Part shown: positions 9,291 through 20,635 of the stretch, in pieces
How the letters are laid out: each line of letters starts with the position of its first letter
Numbering within the stretch: the stretch's first letter is position 1
NCBI GenBank assembly: GCA_025266875.1
Contig: JALLLT010000073.1
Span: forward strand, 1-64,000
DNA length: 64,000 nucleotides
Direction: 5' to 3'
Source of the DNA: Fennellomyces sp. T-0311
Lineage: Eukaryota; Mucoromycota; Mucoromycetes; Mucorales; Lichtheimiaceae
Notes under the pieces: model-generated
Seen by the model: only the letters and a program-made list of their open reading frames with translations
Databases searched by the model: none
Told to the model about the DNA's origin: nothing
Made by a program: the position numbers and the translations under genes

Positions 9291-11088
9291 AAGTCCCGCC
9301 GGGAAACATGTATCCAAAATCGATGGTGAGAAAAGTGATCATTAATGCTAAGTCCTTCGGGTGACATCGGATGCTCCTGAGACCAAAATTTTCGTGTTCC
9401 AGACACGAAGCACTTTCATTTGATATATATTTTACTTCCTACCATGGTCTCATTCCCATTAGAACGTGCTCAATCTGCCATTACAAAAAATGAGTGGATC
9501 ACGTTTATTCGCATATACAAGTTTTTGATCGAGCAGAACAACCTGGGAAACTTTGTTAATAACAAGCCCTGGCGGAACCTGTTAGAGGAGGTCCTTGGTA
9601 TTGAAGAATCAACGGCAAAAAAGATCATTGCCTTGGCCAAAGGAAATGAATCGCCTGAAGAACCAAAGCAGACTGGTCGGCCAAAGAAGGTTCTCACGGA
9701 AGAATACGTTCACGCAATGCGTAAATTCGCTCTCGACTGGGCCAAAGCTGGTGAGCCCGTTACTGCACAGCTACTCCAGGACCACCTTAAGGATGAAAGC
9801 TTTGAGGTACCCTGCCTCACGGTTCTCAAAGAGGATATGAAGAAGGCTGGATTACGTTATGGCCAGGGACAACACCAGAATATTTTGCATGTCAGCGATG
9901 AAATTGTGGCATACAGACAGAAATATGTCCAATGTCGCTTGGACAACCTTGGTCGTAAAGGCTTGCCCATCAAAGCCGAGGTGTTTCTCGATGAATCGTA
10001 CTGTCACCTTGATCACCATGCTAAAAAAACTTGGTATGTCCCTGGTGGTAAGGTAAACGAGACTGGACGGAAACCTATGTTGGTTATTTTTGGTGCTTTC
10101 GTGGTCTTTAGTCAGGGAGATGCTCTACATGCAAAATCGGTTAAGGAAAACATTGTCATTTGGCCTTTGAAAGGTAAATCACATGTTGACCAACCGGAAC
10201 CTCAGACTGGCGACAAACGCAAGCGTAATCCCGGTCGACCTCCTACCAAAAACACACCAAAGGAGTGGAAGAACTTGCCAAAGTGTGCAAAAGATGCCAA
10301 GATCGCCCCAGATTACAATGATTACCATGGCAACTTCAATGCAGACCTTTTTGAAAGACTGTTTGAACGCCTGTGTAAAAAACTGAAGGATTTGGGCTTC
10401 GAGTGTATCATCCATATGGATGGTGCCAAATATCACTTTCGCAAGAATGATCCGATCCCAACCAGCCAAGCTAAACGTCAAGAAATTATCGACTGGTATA
10501 CTGTGAATCGCTATCACTTGCCCATTTCGACTTGAGAGCAAGGATATCAAAAAAGGAACTTCTGGTAGATTTGAAGCATTTGCGAGAAAAGCTTCCAGCA
10601 ACATACGCAGTGTATGATATCGCCCGAAAGCATGGTCATGACATCCATAAGACGCCGCCATATCACTGTGAGCTGCAACCAATAGAGGGACTTTGGGGCA
10701 TTGTTAAGCAGAAAGTTGCCTATAATCGCATCCCCAACTGCACCGAAGTACAACTTGCTCGACAGCTGTACACTTACTTCTCTAATGTGGGCAAAAATGA
10801 CCTCATTTCCCTTTGGAAAGAAACGATGGAGCAATGTCGACAGTATAATGAAGATTCAGTTGGGGAAAATGAAAAGGTTTGTGTTTCGTTCTTCCAAAAT
10901 TTCATGCAAAAAAATTGCCTAGAATTATGTTTTATAACAGTGTACAGCTTTAAATCAATAAATTAAAAATCCAACTATATATTACATCGGAAAACTCCTT
11001 CAGCTATTAGTAACATTTTGTTCCATGAGAAACAGATATAAATTCACAAAGTTATCGGCGTTTAAAGTTTGGATACATGTTTCCCGGT
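9291..11088 (+). mobile_element. Tc1-like element 1 (IS630-Tc1-mariner group)
   Basis: A transposase gene is bounded by an inverted repeat: CCGGGAAACATGTATCCAAA at 9299-9318 occurs inverted at 11068-11087. Similarity seems to extend a few bases outward, so the exact ends are uncertain by about 10 bp. A TA follows at 11089-11090. The sequence just before the transposase start resembles the leaders of the copies at 33.5 and 49.8 kb, but this is a different subfamily with different ends. Confidence 0.75.
9444..10966 (+). pseudogene. Tc1-like transposase, copy 1, one frameshift
   Basis: The chosen start is ATG 9444, which aligns with the start of copies 3 and 4. An N-terminal DNA-binding half has helix-turn-helix features and a QTGRPKK hook-like motif. 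The catalytic half shows the first Asp in VFLDESYCHLDHH, the second in IHMDGAKYHFRKND, and the last Glu in CELQPIEGLWG. Between the first two Asp residues there is a large insert with basic NPGRPP motifs. A frameshift near 10530 separates the second Asp from the Glu. The Asp-to-Glu spacing in this family is about 88 residues, far longer than the 34-41 of most Tc1/mariner enzymes. Confidence 0.82.
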
Positions 11089-12434
11089 TAGGGCTCTAAA
11101 TACGGGCGGGCAGGCCCGTGGACCGCCCGTTTTGGCCTGGCATTTTCGGGCATCGGGCCAGGAAAGCTGTATGAAGGTGGGTGCCCGAACGGGCACGGTC
11201 CTATATAGCGGCCCGCCCGTCGGGCCACTGGCCCGACCGAGTGCCCGAATGTGAAGCATATGTATTTTCTTTATGAAACGTCCATCGAAATGGCCCTTGT
11301 TATATATGTAATTTGATTCTATCAAAACCGTGTATTGCAAATAAAGATTAATCAACTAAGTATACATCTTTAATATGGAAAGATTTGTCAAAAGGTTGAG
11401 CAGTTTCTACAATGATCCGGTTACACAATGATTGGTGTTGATGGGCCAAGTTGCGACAATGAAAGGCTGCTACGTCAATTAGCACTATTCAAACTGCCTA
11501 CAGCACGCTAATCCGCAAATGTCTTAGAACTTGGATAGGATCGGTATTAGTGTGAAAGGGCTATGTGTTCAAGCAAAGATAATTTCCAGCTGGCATTGTG
11601 TAAGCGGAAGTAAAACGCGAAGATAAAGTGGGTCAGTATAATGATAGCTTTATTACACGAAAAAAAAAGGATAACAATAGTGATTGAAAAGTGCCTCGAC
11701 CATACAGACGCTTTATTACCGAAAAAAACCAACCTTTGGCTTACTAAAGGTGGTGCTTCGTAGAAAACCATTGGATAAAGAAAAAAGAGCTACGACAAGC
11801 ATCCTTCTTCATCTTGAGTAGTGCGCTTGAAAAAGTGTACCTATTTGAAAAACAATAAGGGTGGCTGTGTATGCACCATTACAGTATGTACGCAGCCACC
11901 CTTTTTTGATTGGGATGCACAATGTCGAAATGGAATGGAGTGCCGGTAAAACAAAGCTGAGTCATATGGTAAAATTCAGCTGTATGGAAAATAAATATGG
12001 TCGAGTAGTACTGTATGTGGTGATTAAAAATTCGTTCTGAAGCAATATGGTCGACTTGAATTCCATTTGACGGGCATCGAGAGAAAAAACGTTGCTGAAA
12101 AAATGCAAAGCAGGATGCATTCTTACGCCATTTGCGATGTCGAATTGCTGATTTGTCTCACTGTGTCGCTTTGGCTTTTTGTACTTCTTGGTCTTCCTTT
12201 GTTGCTTGCAGAAGTTCTGCTGTTTCAAAAAAGTGTGTGCAAGATAGCGATTACATGATCTAATACAATAAAGATGACTTTTGCCCAAACCTTATATACG
12301 ATAACACAAGGCAGAACCCCATTTCACTTCTACATTAGTCATTGCTGCATTAAGATCGTTTACATTGTAGATTTCATCGGGCGGGCCACGGGCCACAGGT
12401 GTGGCCCGGCTGAACTGGCCCGTTTAGAGCCCTA
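11089..12434. mobile_element. hAT-like non-autonomous element with GC-rich ends
   Basis: The left end starts TAGGGCTCTAAA and the right end is the inverse, TTTAGAGCCCTA. Next to each lies dense GGGC/GCCC sequence (11100-11240 and 12379-12422) in an otherwise AT-rich neighbourhood. TAGGG ends followed by GGGC-rich subterminal sequence are a hAT hallmark. The 1.1-kb interior has no recognisable gene, so the element would be non-autonomous. I see no 8-bp target duplication: the left flank is the end of the Tc1-like element, the right flank reads AATAGCAT. The pairing of these two ends is therefore inferred. Confidence 0.55.
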
Positions 12435-12469
12435 AATAGCATCCTGAATGCAACAAAAAAATTGGCGAG

Positions 12470-12557
12470 GTTAAAGCTACTGGGGTAGACACCCATCCAA
12501 TGATATTGGAAGTTAAGCAGTTGCTCCCTGAGCCATAGTGGGAGAGTACCCAACATC
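12470..12557 (+). pseudogene. 5S rRNA-like fragment
   Basis: The stretch contains GGAAGTTAAGC preceded by a short TCCAATGATATTGG stem and followed by a GTGGGAGA motif, the order seen in the internal promoter of 5S rRNA (GAAGTTAAGC, then TGGGAGAC). Similarity to a full 5S is interrupted: about 12-15 bases seem missing between the motifs and the 5' arm does not fit. It could be a 5S pseudogene, part of a 5S-derived SINE, or chance. Confidence 0.35.
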
Positions 12558-13426
12558 TAGCCAATGAGATTATGAGTTAAGGTATTCGTCGCTACTACTG
12601 TGCGTTCGAAAACGTTGTGTTGCCCTTGTGTAGCACATCTCTGCATGGGAAAGTCGTTTGGCGCTTGGATTGTTTCTGTTGGTGAGAACATTTTCAACAC
12701 GGATTCTTTACCTTGCACACTTTTCCGACCTACCCACCTCCTCCGTATTTGATCAATACACGTATGGATCAGTCTGACCAGGGTTCAAGCCAAAAACGCC
12801 GTGGTCGTGGGAGACCTCTGGGAAGCATGAACAAAAAGAAGAAAATCGTACTTCCTCGTGCTGTTTCACAGATGACAGTTAAGCAGTTCTTTTCTCGGCC
12901 TGCTCCTGAAGATTCATCGGAGCGTACCGAGGGCAATGATGGAAGCCTAGAGACTGAACCTTCGTCCGTTATAAATGATCAGCAAAGCGCTACTTCTCCT
13001 CAGGTTTTTATCCAGAAAGAGTTACTACCCATATATAGTATATATTTACCACTCATATAGGTTTCTATCGATGACGGCTATTTCACTTTCAAGGACTTGA
13101 TAGATGAGCAAGAGGAAGATCAAAATCATGATATTGGCGTAGAAGTCAATGATGACCCCATCCCAGATGAAGCACAGATTCTCAAGGATGACGACCAAGC
13201 CTACAAAGAAAAAAATTACGGCATACTAGCGAAATACTTTTTGGATATACAGGATCGAATCAAAGACAAAGACAATGGTTATCTGCGGGAGTACGCTGCC
13301 GGCAATTTTTGGGTTGAGCCAAAGACACCATATTTTGCGTTGCAAGACCAGGACATACTGAATCCCGAACCACTGTACTATCCCCGCGTGTTCTTGTGGT
13401 TCCCACATTTGCTTGTGGATCAACTG

Positions 13427-13845
13427 TGTTGTATCCAACATGAACACACCCTAACAAGCTTCTTTGTCATCTATGCTGTCCGTCAGCGAATAAGAGCTTT
13501 CCATCCTTACCGCCGCTTCCCACTTCCGACATCGGAACGTTGAGCTTCATGCTTACCAAATACTCAGCCAATCAGGTTACTCATAGACACGACCTTCCGG
13601 TCAACGCGTCTCTTCACGGATATGCTCTGTCAGCATTGATCCTATCGATCATCACGATATGTCACTGCTCAACAATAATAAGGTTGACATTACACATCAC
13701 TCACAGAAATACCGGCTTAAGGAAACCTATCATGGATAAGCATTTATTATAAATAGAGAGAGCAAAACATATGAAATAAATCAGTTACCTTTTTGAGTCT
13801 CGTTGACACATTTGTCTTTTACACTTGCTTCTCTCTGATTTAACA
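13427..13845 (+). mobile_element. Solo LTR, copy 1 (419 bp)
   Basis: Starts TGTTGTATCC and ends TTTAACA, flanked by a perfect 5-bp duplication AACTG (13422-13426 and 13846-13850). It contains a TATAAATA box near 13748 and AATAAA near 13775. Nearly identical to 21719-22140. No internal retrotransposon sequence adjoins it, so the element was lost by LTR-LTR recombination. It splits an exon of the exonuclease fusion gene; reading resumes in frame after the repeat. Confidence 0.92.
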
Positions 13846-16500
13846 AACTGTACTGCCGCAGCACGAAATGTTATGATGAGGCAGACAAAAAAACGTATAA
13901 GAAAAGTAAACTGGATGACAAAGGGTTCTACAAAGACTCTCATGCACATCGAGTGGTGGACCCTCAAAGGTATGTATAGCTATAATTTATAAAGTTTAAC
14001 ACGCCACTAATGGGCTATTATAATCTTTTTTAAGGTGTTTTTATATTATGTCAAGGCGATACAAGTGCAAAGCATGCGGTACTTCACTAGGGGCGCACGT
14101 CAAAAAAGTTTTGGCACAACTGCCTGATAGATTAGCAGCAGAGTTCCCGGCCATTTTGACATATCGTTGTGGTATTTCGAAAGGCCTCATCGATGTATTA
14201 CGACCTTGTGTGCAACACGGTATGGGGTTCGCAAACTTTCAAGATATGCTCAATGAGCTACATTCCAAGCGCCATATCCGTCTTGATATCATCTGCACTT
14301 TATACCAAATTCATCGTCGACAGAATCCAGCTCTGGAAGAGATCCGAAATCGTGTCGAAAGTTACGCTGAATTCTCAGCATTCAAGGACCCCGATGGATA
14401 TGCTGGATATATACCTTCCGTGTCTTTCTTCCGACTTGTCTACAATGCGATATTGGATGTACTTCGTCCGTTTATGGACAAGGAGATGGTTGCAATCGAA
14501 GGCGAGATACTTAAAGGAGACCATACGTTCAAGTTTATCAAGAAAATAGCAAGAATGGGGGACTTACCGACTTTTGGCGCACTTTATACAGTATGTAACG
14601 AGTACGAGGAGATCCACACGCAGCTATTAGTACCTACAAAATCATTGTCGCATTTGCAAGCACCGTTTCAAGAAATGATGAAATCATACAAGATATACGG
14701 GTTCAAGCCTCCACAGCTATTTTTTACTGATAATGTCCGAGGAGACAAGAGATTTCTGCTTGACAACATACCTTCACTTAAAGACAATGCAAAAATTGAC
14801 AACATAACCTTGACTGAATCTGACATCAATGACCGGTTTTTGCAACTGCCTGACGACATTTCCAGACGCTATTTACGAGATGCAACAGAGGCTGATCAAG
14901 CTATTACCGACACGATCTTGTGTGATACTGAAGCCAAAACCATTGTTATCGGTCTGGACTGTGAGTGGAACTTTAGTCGGTCTGGCCCTCCTGGGAAAGT
15001 CGCCACATTACAGTTAGCATACAAGGTACACGTTCATATCCCTTACTATTTGCAAGGCACTTTTACTAAGTGGCATCCCATGTAGAATTATGTTTTTATA
15101 TTGCCAATCCATCAATTCGACATGATACCACAGTCGGTTAAAACCCTTCTCACATCTGACAAAGTTCTGAAAGCAGGTCATACCGTGGGTGGAGATATGG
15201 GCAAGTTACAGCGCGATTATGGGTTGGACTATAAAAAGGAAACAGTGTTGGAGCTCGGCAAGTTTTCTCGCAGAAGGGGTTATATCGATCATGGTGGAGC
15301 CGCATTGTCCGTGATAGCCGAGGCAGTTCTCGGTGGCAAGGTCAAGAAGGATGATAGGAATGCCGATTGGGGAATCGCAAACTCTCTCTCAAACACAGCT
15401 CGATTACGCAGCTCTTGATGCGTGGGTGTCGCTGGCTATTTATACGAAACTTGCTCCCTTTCGCACACTTGGTAAAACTGTACAAAGCCCCCCTCCACCT
15501 GGTGCATATGTTGCCGTATTTTCTTGCTTCCAACGGTCACGTCCAATTGCATATGGAGAGATACTGCCAAGTGAAGAGCAGCAGGTAAATTTTGGTTTTG
15601 TTCACTTTTATACAAAAAAGTATGCAGTCAACTAACATGCTTAATTTACTAGGACACGATTGACAATAGTATTGCATATGTTTCGATTAATCATGTTTTG
15701 GTCCCGGCTGCTATTCTTGATGCAGATACTTAAAAAACTCTTTCGGATTTCGGTACAGCACCATTTATCGCCAAAATACCTGTATCCATGCTACGGTTTG
15801 AGAAAAAATCACTGTGTGAACAGCAAGAGCAACGTCACGAGCAGCATAGTCATCAATACCGTGATACCGAAGAAGCAAGGCAACAGGAGATGACGATTGG
15901 CATTAATGATCTCATGGATACCATATTGGACGAGAACGAAGGCGGTCACGAGTCTTCATCCTCATTAATATCATCGTCATCATCAAATGAAACCAGAGAG
16001 TGTATCAATAACCAAGGCGCAGTAATGGTGACAGATTCGGAGTCCTCAAATTGTACATTCACAGTCAACCATGCTCAAGATGACCAGAAGTCACTACATC
16101 CACGCGTTCTAAAAGACATTTATCATTTTATGGCCTTGATCAAAGTACCAAAACAGCACGCTCTTGCCAAGGAATTTTCACAACAATTACGCAACGCACT
16201 CTTTGTTCCAGACCCGGAAGACAAGAGAAAAGTGGAAGAATACTTGGCAAAAAAGAATCCGACATGGGCGTATATGTTAAACACAAGTCCTTCTTGGGTT
16301 TTGCGAAGAGTCAAGCGCATGGTGCCACCGCCGAGTGAACTGGAGCCTATTGTTCAAAATCTTTTCGCCGAGTATGGTAACTTGATCTGTATGAGAACTG
16401 GTCGGACACTTTTCGATAATGAAGCGCATCAGCAAGCCCAAAACATGCTCAAAGCCATTCATGAAGGCCAAATATCTGATCATCCTGATGTACCATTATA

Positions 16501-18379
16501 GAGGTGCGGAAAGAAAGATCCACTCCCCTTTTCAAATTAAAAAACCGCACCATTTCTACTATGAAGCCTACTTAAAATTTATACAGATTATAGCCTACAC
16601 CTAGAGTAATTGCTCTTGTAAATATCTTTGTGATCGAGCAACATTCTATGTGCATTGCATATAGGTGAACTCTTAACAAAAATATTTGAGCAAAGAAGAA
16701 AATTTAAATTGATTACTCCAAAATTTTTCCAAGTTCAAAATTTATTGCTCATCTTGTTCGTCATCTTCGCTACCTTCTCCTACACTTGCATCCGCCATAT
16801 CAGACTCGTCTGGCTCAATTCCTTGATCTCTACCTTCTCCACGCAAGGTCTGGTAAGTGTTGCACCAATCGACGGACTTGCGATACAGAGAGATGAGGGT
16901 TTGTTCAAGCACTTCAGCAAAAGTTTCCATTAGACAGTTTCATAGTCTTAACATGGTATCTTTAGCACTAGAGTGCCTTACTTTCACATTCTCTTTTACA
17001 ACTCCCCATAGACCTTCGATAGGTTGCAGCTCGTAATGGTATGGAGGAGCTTTCATGATGGTATGCCCATACTTGCGAGCGATTTCATATGATGCATATG
17101 TAATCTGGTCTTGATACCGCTTGGCATGATCAACCAACTGTTTCTTGTGACTTGGCACCTCGTCGCATTGTTGAGTGTCTCACATAATCTTGGGAACCGT
17201 ACGATTTATTGATCTTCGTTATGTTTCAAGACATTGCAGGAATGGTGTTTTCCTTTCGCATGTGGTACTTTGCACCATCCATATGGATATGACATGCGCC
17301 ATGCCTTTCAGAAGTGTTTGGCATAGATCTTCGAATATTGATTCAAATAATTTGGCGTTGAAGTTCCCATGGTAGTCATGTAGATCGGGCGTTATATTGG
17401 CTTTACGAACGGCCTCAGGAAGATCTTTCCAAGCACCATTGTCAGCTACAGGTCTACCAACTTGCTTAGTTGTTTTGCCGCGAGGCAGTCCTTTAGCTGG
17501 CCACATAAGTAAGCCTTTCTCGCCCTTCACTATTTCAGCACGCAGCTTGTTGTCCTGCCGCTCAACAACGAAGGCACCGAAGATCACCATCATCTGTTTC
17601 TTCCAGCATCTTTTACTGTTCCACCATGAGACAACTAGGTCAGCTTTTGCTGGTGGAAAAGATGATAGTAGGACTCATCCAAAAAAACCTCGGGCTGAAT
17701 TGGAAGACCATTGCTGTTCAAGTTTGCTAGTCGTTTTTCAAGGTAAGTATGTCGATACTGAACATTGGCCACGGTGTCATGCAGGATGTTCTGCCTATGA
17801 CCTTTCCCATAGTATAATCTCATACGACGAAGGTGGTTGCGCAACGTTCGCTCTCCAACAACGTGCCCTTGTGCAAGGAGCAGCTTGCTAAGACTAATCA
17901 CAGACATAGGCTCTGCCTTACGGTTGGCCTCGAGCACGATCTCGCGAATTGTCCTTGTGTACTCATGTTCAAGTTCCAATTTTGGACGCCCGATCACTGA
18001 TGTGCTGGTAGGTGATTGTTGATGATTGTACATATGAATGGCGTGTTGCGCAACGTCGAGTGACACGCCACAGACCATAGCAAGTAGCTTGCGTAGTTTC
18101 GTGCCACGCGTTACATTTGGTAAAACCGTTTTTTGCTTCAAAGAATGAAGTACTTGCATAACGATGCAGTATTCATTGGCCGACATGGCTGCTGCATTAC
18201 GCTTGGGAGGTGTCCAATCTTCGTTTGACATGATGTTCTTAAGTGGAAGTACTGAAACAAGGTGTCAGGAACACGCTTTACTAAGCTCAAATTTGTGGTT
18301 ATCTTAGTAAAAAACCATAAAAAACTAGGTAAAGTACTTGTCAGACAAAAAGGGGAGTGTATCTTTTTTTCTGCACCTT
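16501..18379 (-). mobile_element. Tc1-like element 2
   Basis: Flanked by TA on both sides (16499-16500 and 18380-18381). The ends are inverted repeats: AGGTGCGGAAAGAAAGAT at the left and, inverted, AGGTGCAGAAAAAAAGAT at the right, both followed by CACTCCCCTTTT. Removing it restores the exon of the exonuclease fusion gene across the TA, which fixes the borders. The transposase is on the minus strand. Confidence 0.9.
16940..18231 (-). pseudogene. Tc1-like transposase, copy 2, multiple lesions
   Basis: Starts at ATG 18231 (MSNEDWTPPKRNAAAMSANE). It follows the family order: N-terminal helices, an IGRPKLE motif, GERTLRNHLRRMRLYYGKGHRQNILHD split over frames, the first Asp in VFLDESYYHLFHQ, a basic insert, the second Asp region near 17270 (frame disturbed), and the Glu region near 17000 (YELQPIEGLWGVVK). 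Frameshifts near 17640 and 17280 and stops near 17230-17170 break it. A different subfamily from copies 3 and 4, with its own end sequences. Confidence 0.75.
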
Positions 18380-19569
18380 TATTACAAAATCGGATATGAC
18401 AAGAAGGCAAATCTTCCACTTTATCGATGTAGTCGTGGAACTAACTCCCTCGAAGGAGGAGTCCACCAGAATATTATTCGTGCTATTGGTTCCAGTGGAG
18501 CTGGGCCACATTTTGCCAACTGTTTCCTTGCTGAATATCAGCTTCGTCATAATATAAGGGTGAGTAAAAATGTATAGCTTTTATTTATCTACCCGTAATG
18601 CTAATGTAAAATATAAAAGGTTGGGACTATGAATCGCTACCAGCATCAACACAAAGGGCACTATGACCCATGGTTGATTGAAACATTGCTGTACCTGCGA
18701 ATGAAATTGGGGAAGGTGGGCACTGGTGGTGCTATTGTGGAGCAAGCAGGTATGCATCTACAAGGCTTCGAACTAAAAGGATGTGGGGAGACATTTGGCA
18801 TAGCAAGGTTCGCAGCTGAGGTTGCTAGAGAGCTCGGGATACCCATGGTTTTGTCAGAAGAGCAAGAGAATTAACAACAGAACAATTCGAATATATCTGT
18901 ATCTCGTCCGCGCGCCATCGATATCAGTATCAACATCTTTCTGCCATCTGGATCTACTGCAAATCTTTTAGACCAACGATACAAATTTCTCGCTCATCAT
19001 CAAGGAACAAAGCATGCAGTCACTCCGGTCCACACAAAAGAAGAATTCGGGAAGTTCAACGATTTTATATGCGAGGCAGCCCAGGGATCAATAGGTGCCT
19101 CAGACTGGATCAGATTAGCAAAGGCATGGAATACATCTGTGTTGAAGCCAGTAGATGGAAGTACCATTTTCTACAAGTCACCAGATCATCTGAAAATCCA
19201 CTACGAGCGCTGGAACGAGAAGCGATCCACACGGGCCAGCAAAGCAATAAGCAATGGTATTTGTGAGATAATGCATGAGCAGTTATCATCACCAAGCCGA
19301 GAATGTCCTGTATTGCCCTGCTATCACACCATCGCCGCCGCCATTTCCTCTTCCATCGGCAGAAGTAATTCAGGAATTAGCAACAAATCCAATTCCAGAA
19401 TCATTAGCTGCTACGATGGACATATCACCTTTACCAGTATCATCTCAATCATCAACACCTATATATTCACCCAGAAGAATAGCACCCGCGCCACCGTCAC
19501 TCTTTCCATCACAGCCGCTGTTTTCCGTCAATGTCCAAATTCCAAGGAAGCGCGCACGTCGTAAATAAG

Positions 19570-19865
19570 ATTTGCGTATGACCAGGACCCCAGTAATCAT
19601 TATATCCTTGACTCGATCTCTATTGTTCAATTATATTTTCTGTCGCCATTACCACATACATTTACTACCAGTAAAAGCGTAATAAATGCCCTTCATTATA
19701 TGGTGCTCCCAGAGGATTTTTAAGATTAATGCTTCTGTTATCCTTCAAAAAGTAAAAAAAAAATATTAAATTTCTTCCCCAGGAATATTACTAGGGCCAA
19801 AAAATTGGTTTCACCCAGAATTAATTTTCGCCATTTAAAATGGTAAAAAATCGATTTTTTTGGTT
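19570..19865. other. Gene-free flank
   Basis: AT-rich sequence after the end of the exonuclease fusion gene. No gene or clear element end recognised. Confidence 0.4.
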
Positions 19866-20090
19866 ATCTGAACGCGCTTTAAATGCAGTGTTATTTTAAG
19901 TATAGTGTGACCCACTGCACTTAAAATGATTTTTAGCTTTTGAGTGGACTGCTCAAATGTGGACTTTGAGCCAATTTGAGCCAGCTCAAAATTGCTGGGT
20001 TTTTTGAGCACGCTCAAATGCTTAAATGTGGGATTTGAGCCAGCTCAAACGCTAAAAGTTCATATTTGAGCATTTGAGCTAGCTAAAAAA
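19866..20090. repeat. TTTGAGC/GCTCAAA-rich repeat
   Basis: The stretch has about ten copies of TTTGAGC or its inverse GCTCAAA. At its left (about 19894-19930) an almost palindromic block contains TTTTAAGTATAGTGTGACC against CACTGCACTTAAAAT. A similar repeat at 40080-40262 ends in the same TTTTAAGTGCAGTGTGACC block. Short ends of CACTG/CAGTG type suggest a non-autonomous DNA transposon family, but full borders are not clear. Confidence 0.5.
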
Positions 20091-20098
20091 AAAATGTT

Positions 20099-20280
20099 AT
20101 TTTTTTTTCCTAAGTCTATTTTAGACCAACAACTTTTTTTTTCAACTTTTTTTCCTAGTCAATTTTAGACCAACTTTTTTTTTCCTAGTCAATTTCAGAC
20201 CAACTTTTTTTCTCCAAGTCAATTTCAGACCAATTTTTACTTGGTCAAATTTTTTTTGCTAGTCAATTTCAGACTGAAGG
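20099..20280. repeat. Diverged tandem repeat with T-tracts
   Basis: Four to five imperfect units of about 30-40 bp, each a T-tract followed by CCTAGTCAATTTCAGACCAA or a close variant. No coding potential. Confidence 0.75.
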
Positions 20281-20635
20281 GATAATTTAATCACAAAAAA
20301 ACACACAAAGTCCTATCACTGCTACTTTTTGTACCTTATAGTGGTATCCAAGGTACTAGCTAGTCGGCACTACCGGGTAAACGTATGATGGTACCTGAAT
20401 AATACATTGACAGCCTTCTGGTTCGACTAGATCTTCCAAGAAGTCTAGAAACATTGCCGTGTCGGCTATACGATATGGCATCCTCCCGACCACGGCTATT
20501 TGATTATGAGTTTTATCTCGAGCAATATAAATAGAGAGAACCGTTAACATAATAAAGACATATTCGATTCTCACAGAACTTACTGTTTTTCTCGATCCAT
20601 TTTCTCTCACCACACTTGTTCTTTTTTTACCAAAA

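Larger units (their letters stand above)
12764..19565 (+). pseudogene. Large transposase-like/DEDD 3'-5' exonuclease fusion gene, interrupted twice
   Basis: Start at ATG 12764; the first exon has an AT-hook-like basic motif (KRRGRGRPLGS). Introns of 57-68 nt fall at 13004-13060, about 13971-14034, 15026-15085, 15585-15652 and 18560-18619. From 14048: a Cys-pair motif (YKCKACGTSLG), then a transposase-like core with GDHTFKF and FFTDN as candidate acidic residues (it resembles Pfam DUF6729 proteins, from memory). From about 14935: a DEDD exonuclease of the WRN/RNase D type with IGLDCEW (Exo I), a histidine/glycine-rich Exo II-like part, and QLDYAALDAW (Exo III). From 15.7 kb: an acidic serine-rich linker, a region with RGTNSLEGG, and a basic tail (PRKRARRK). 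Lesions: solo LTR 13427-13845, Tc1-like element 16501-18379, an extra G near 15369, stops near 15749 and 18872, a frameshift near 19260. Substrate unknown. Confidence 0.65.

Noticed and set aside
20099..20280. CRISPR-like spacing in the T-tract repeat
   Set aside because: Units are diverged and contiguous with no unique spacers, and the genome is eukaryotic.
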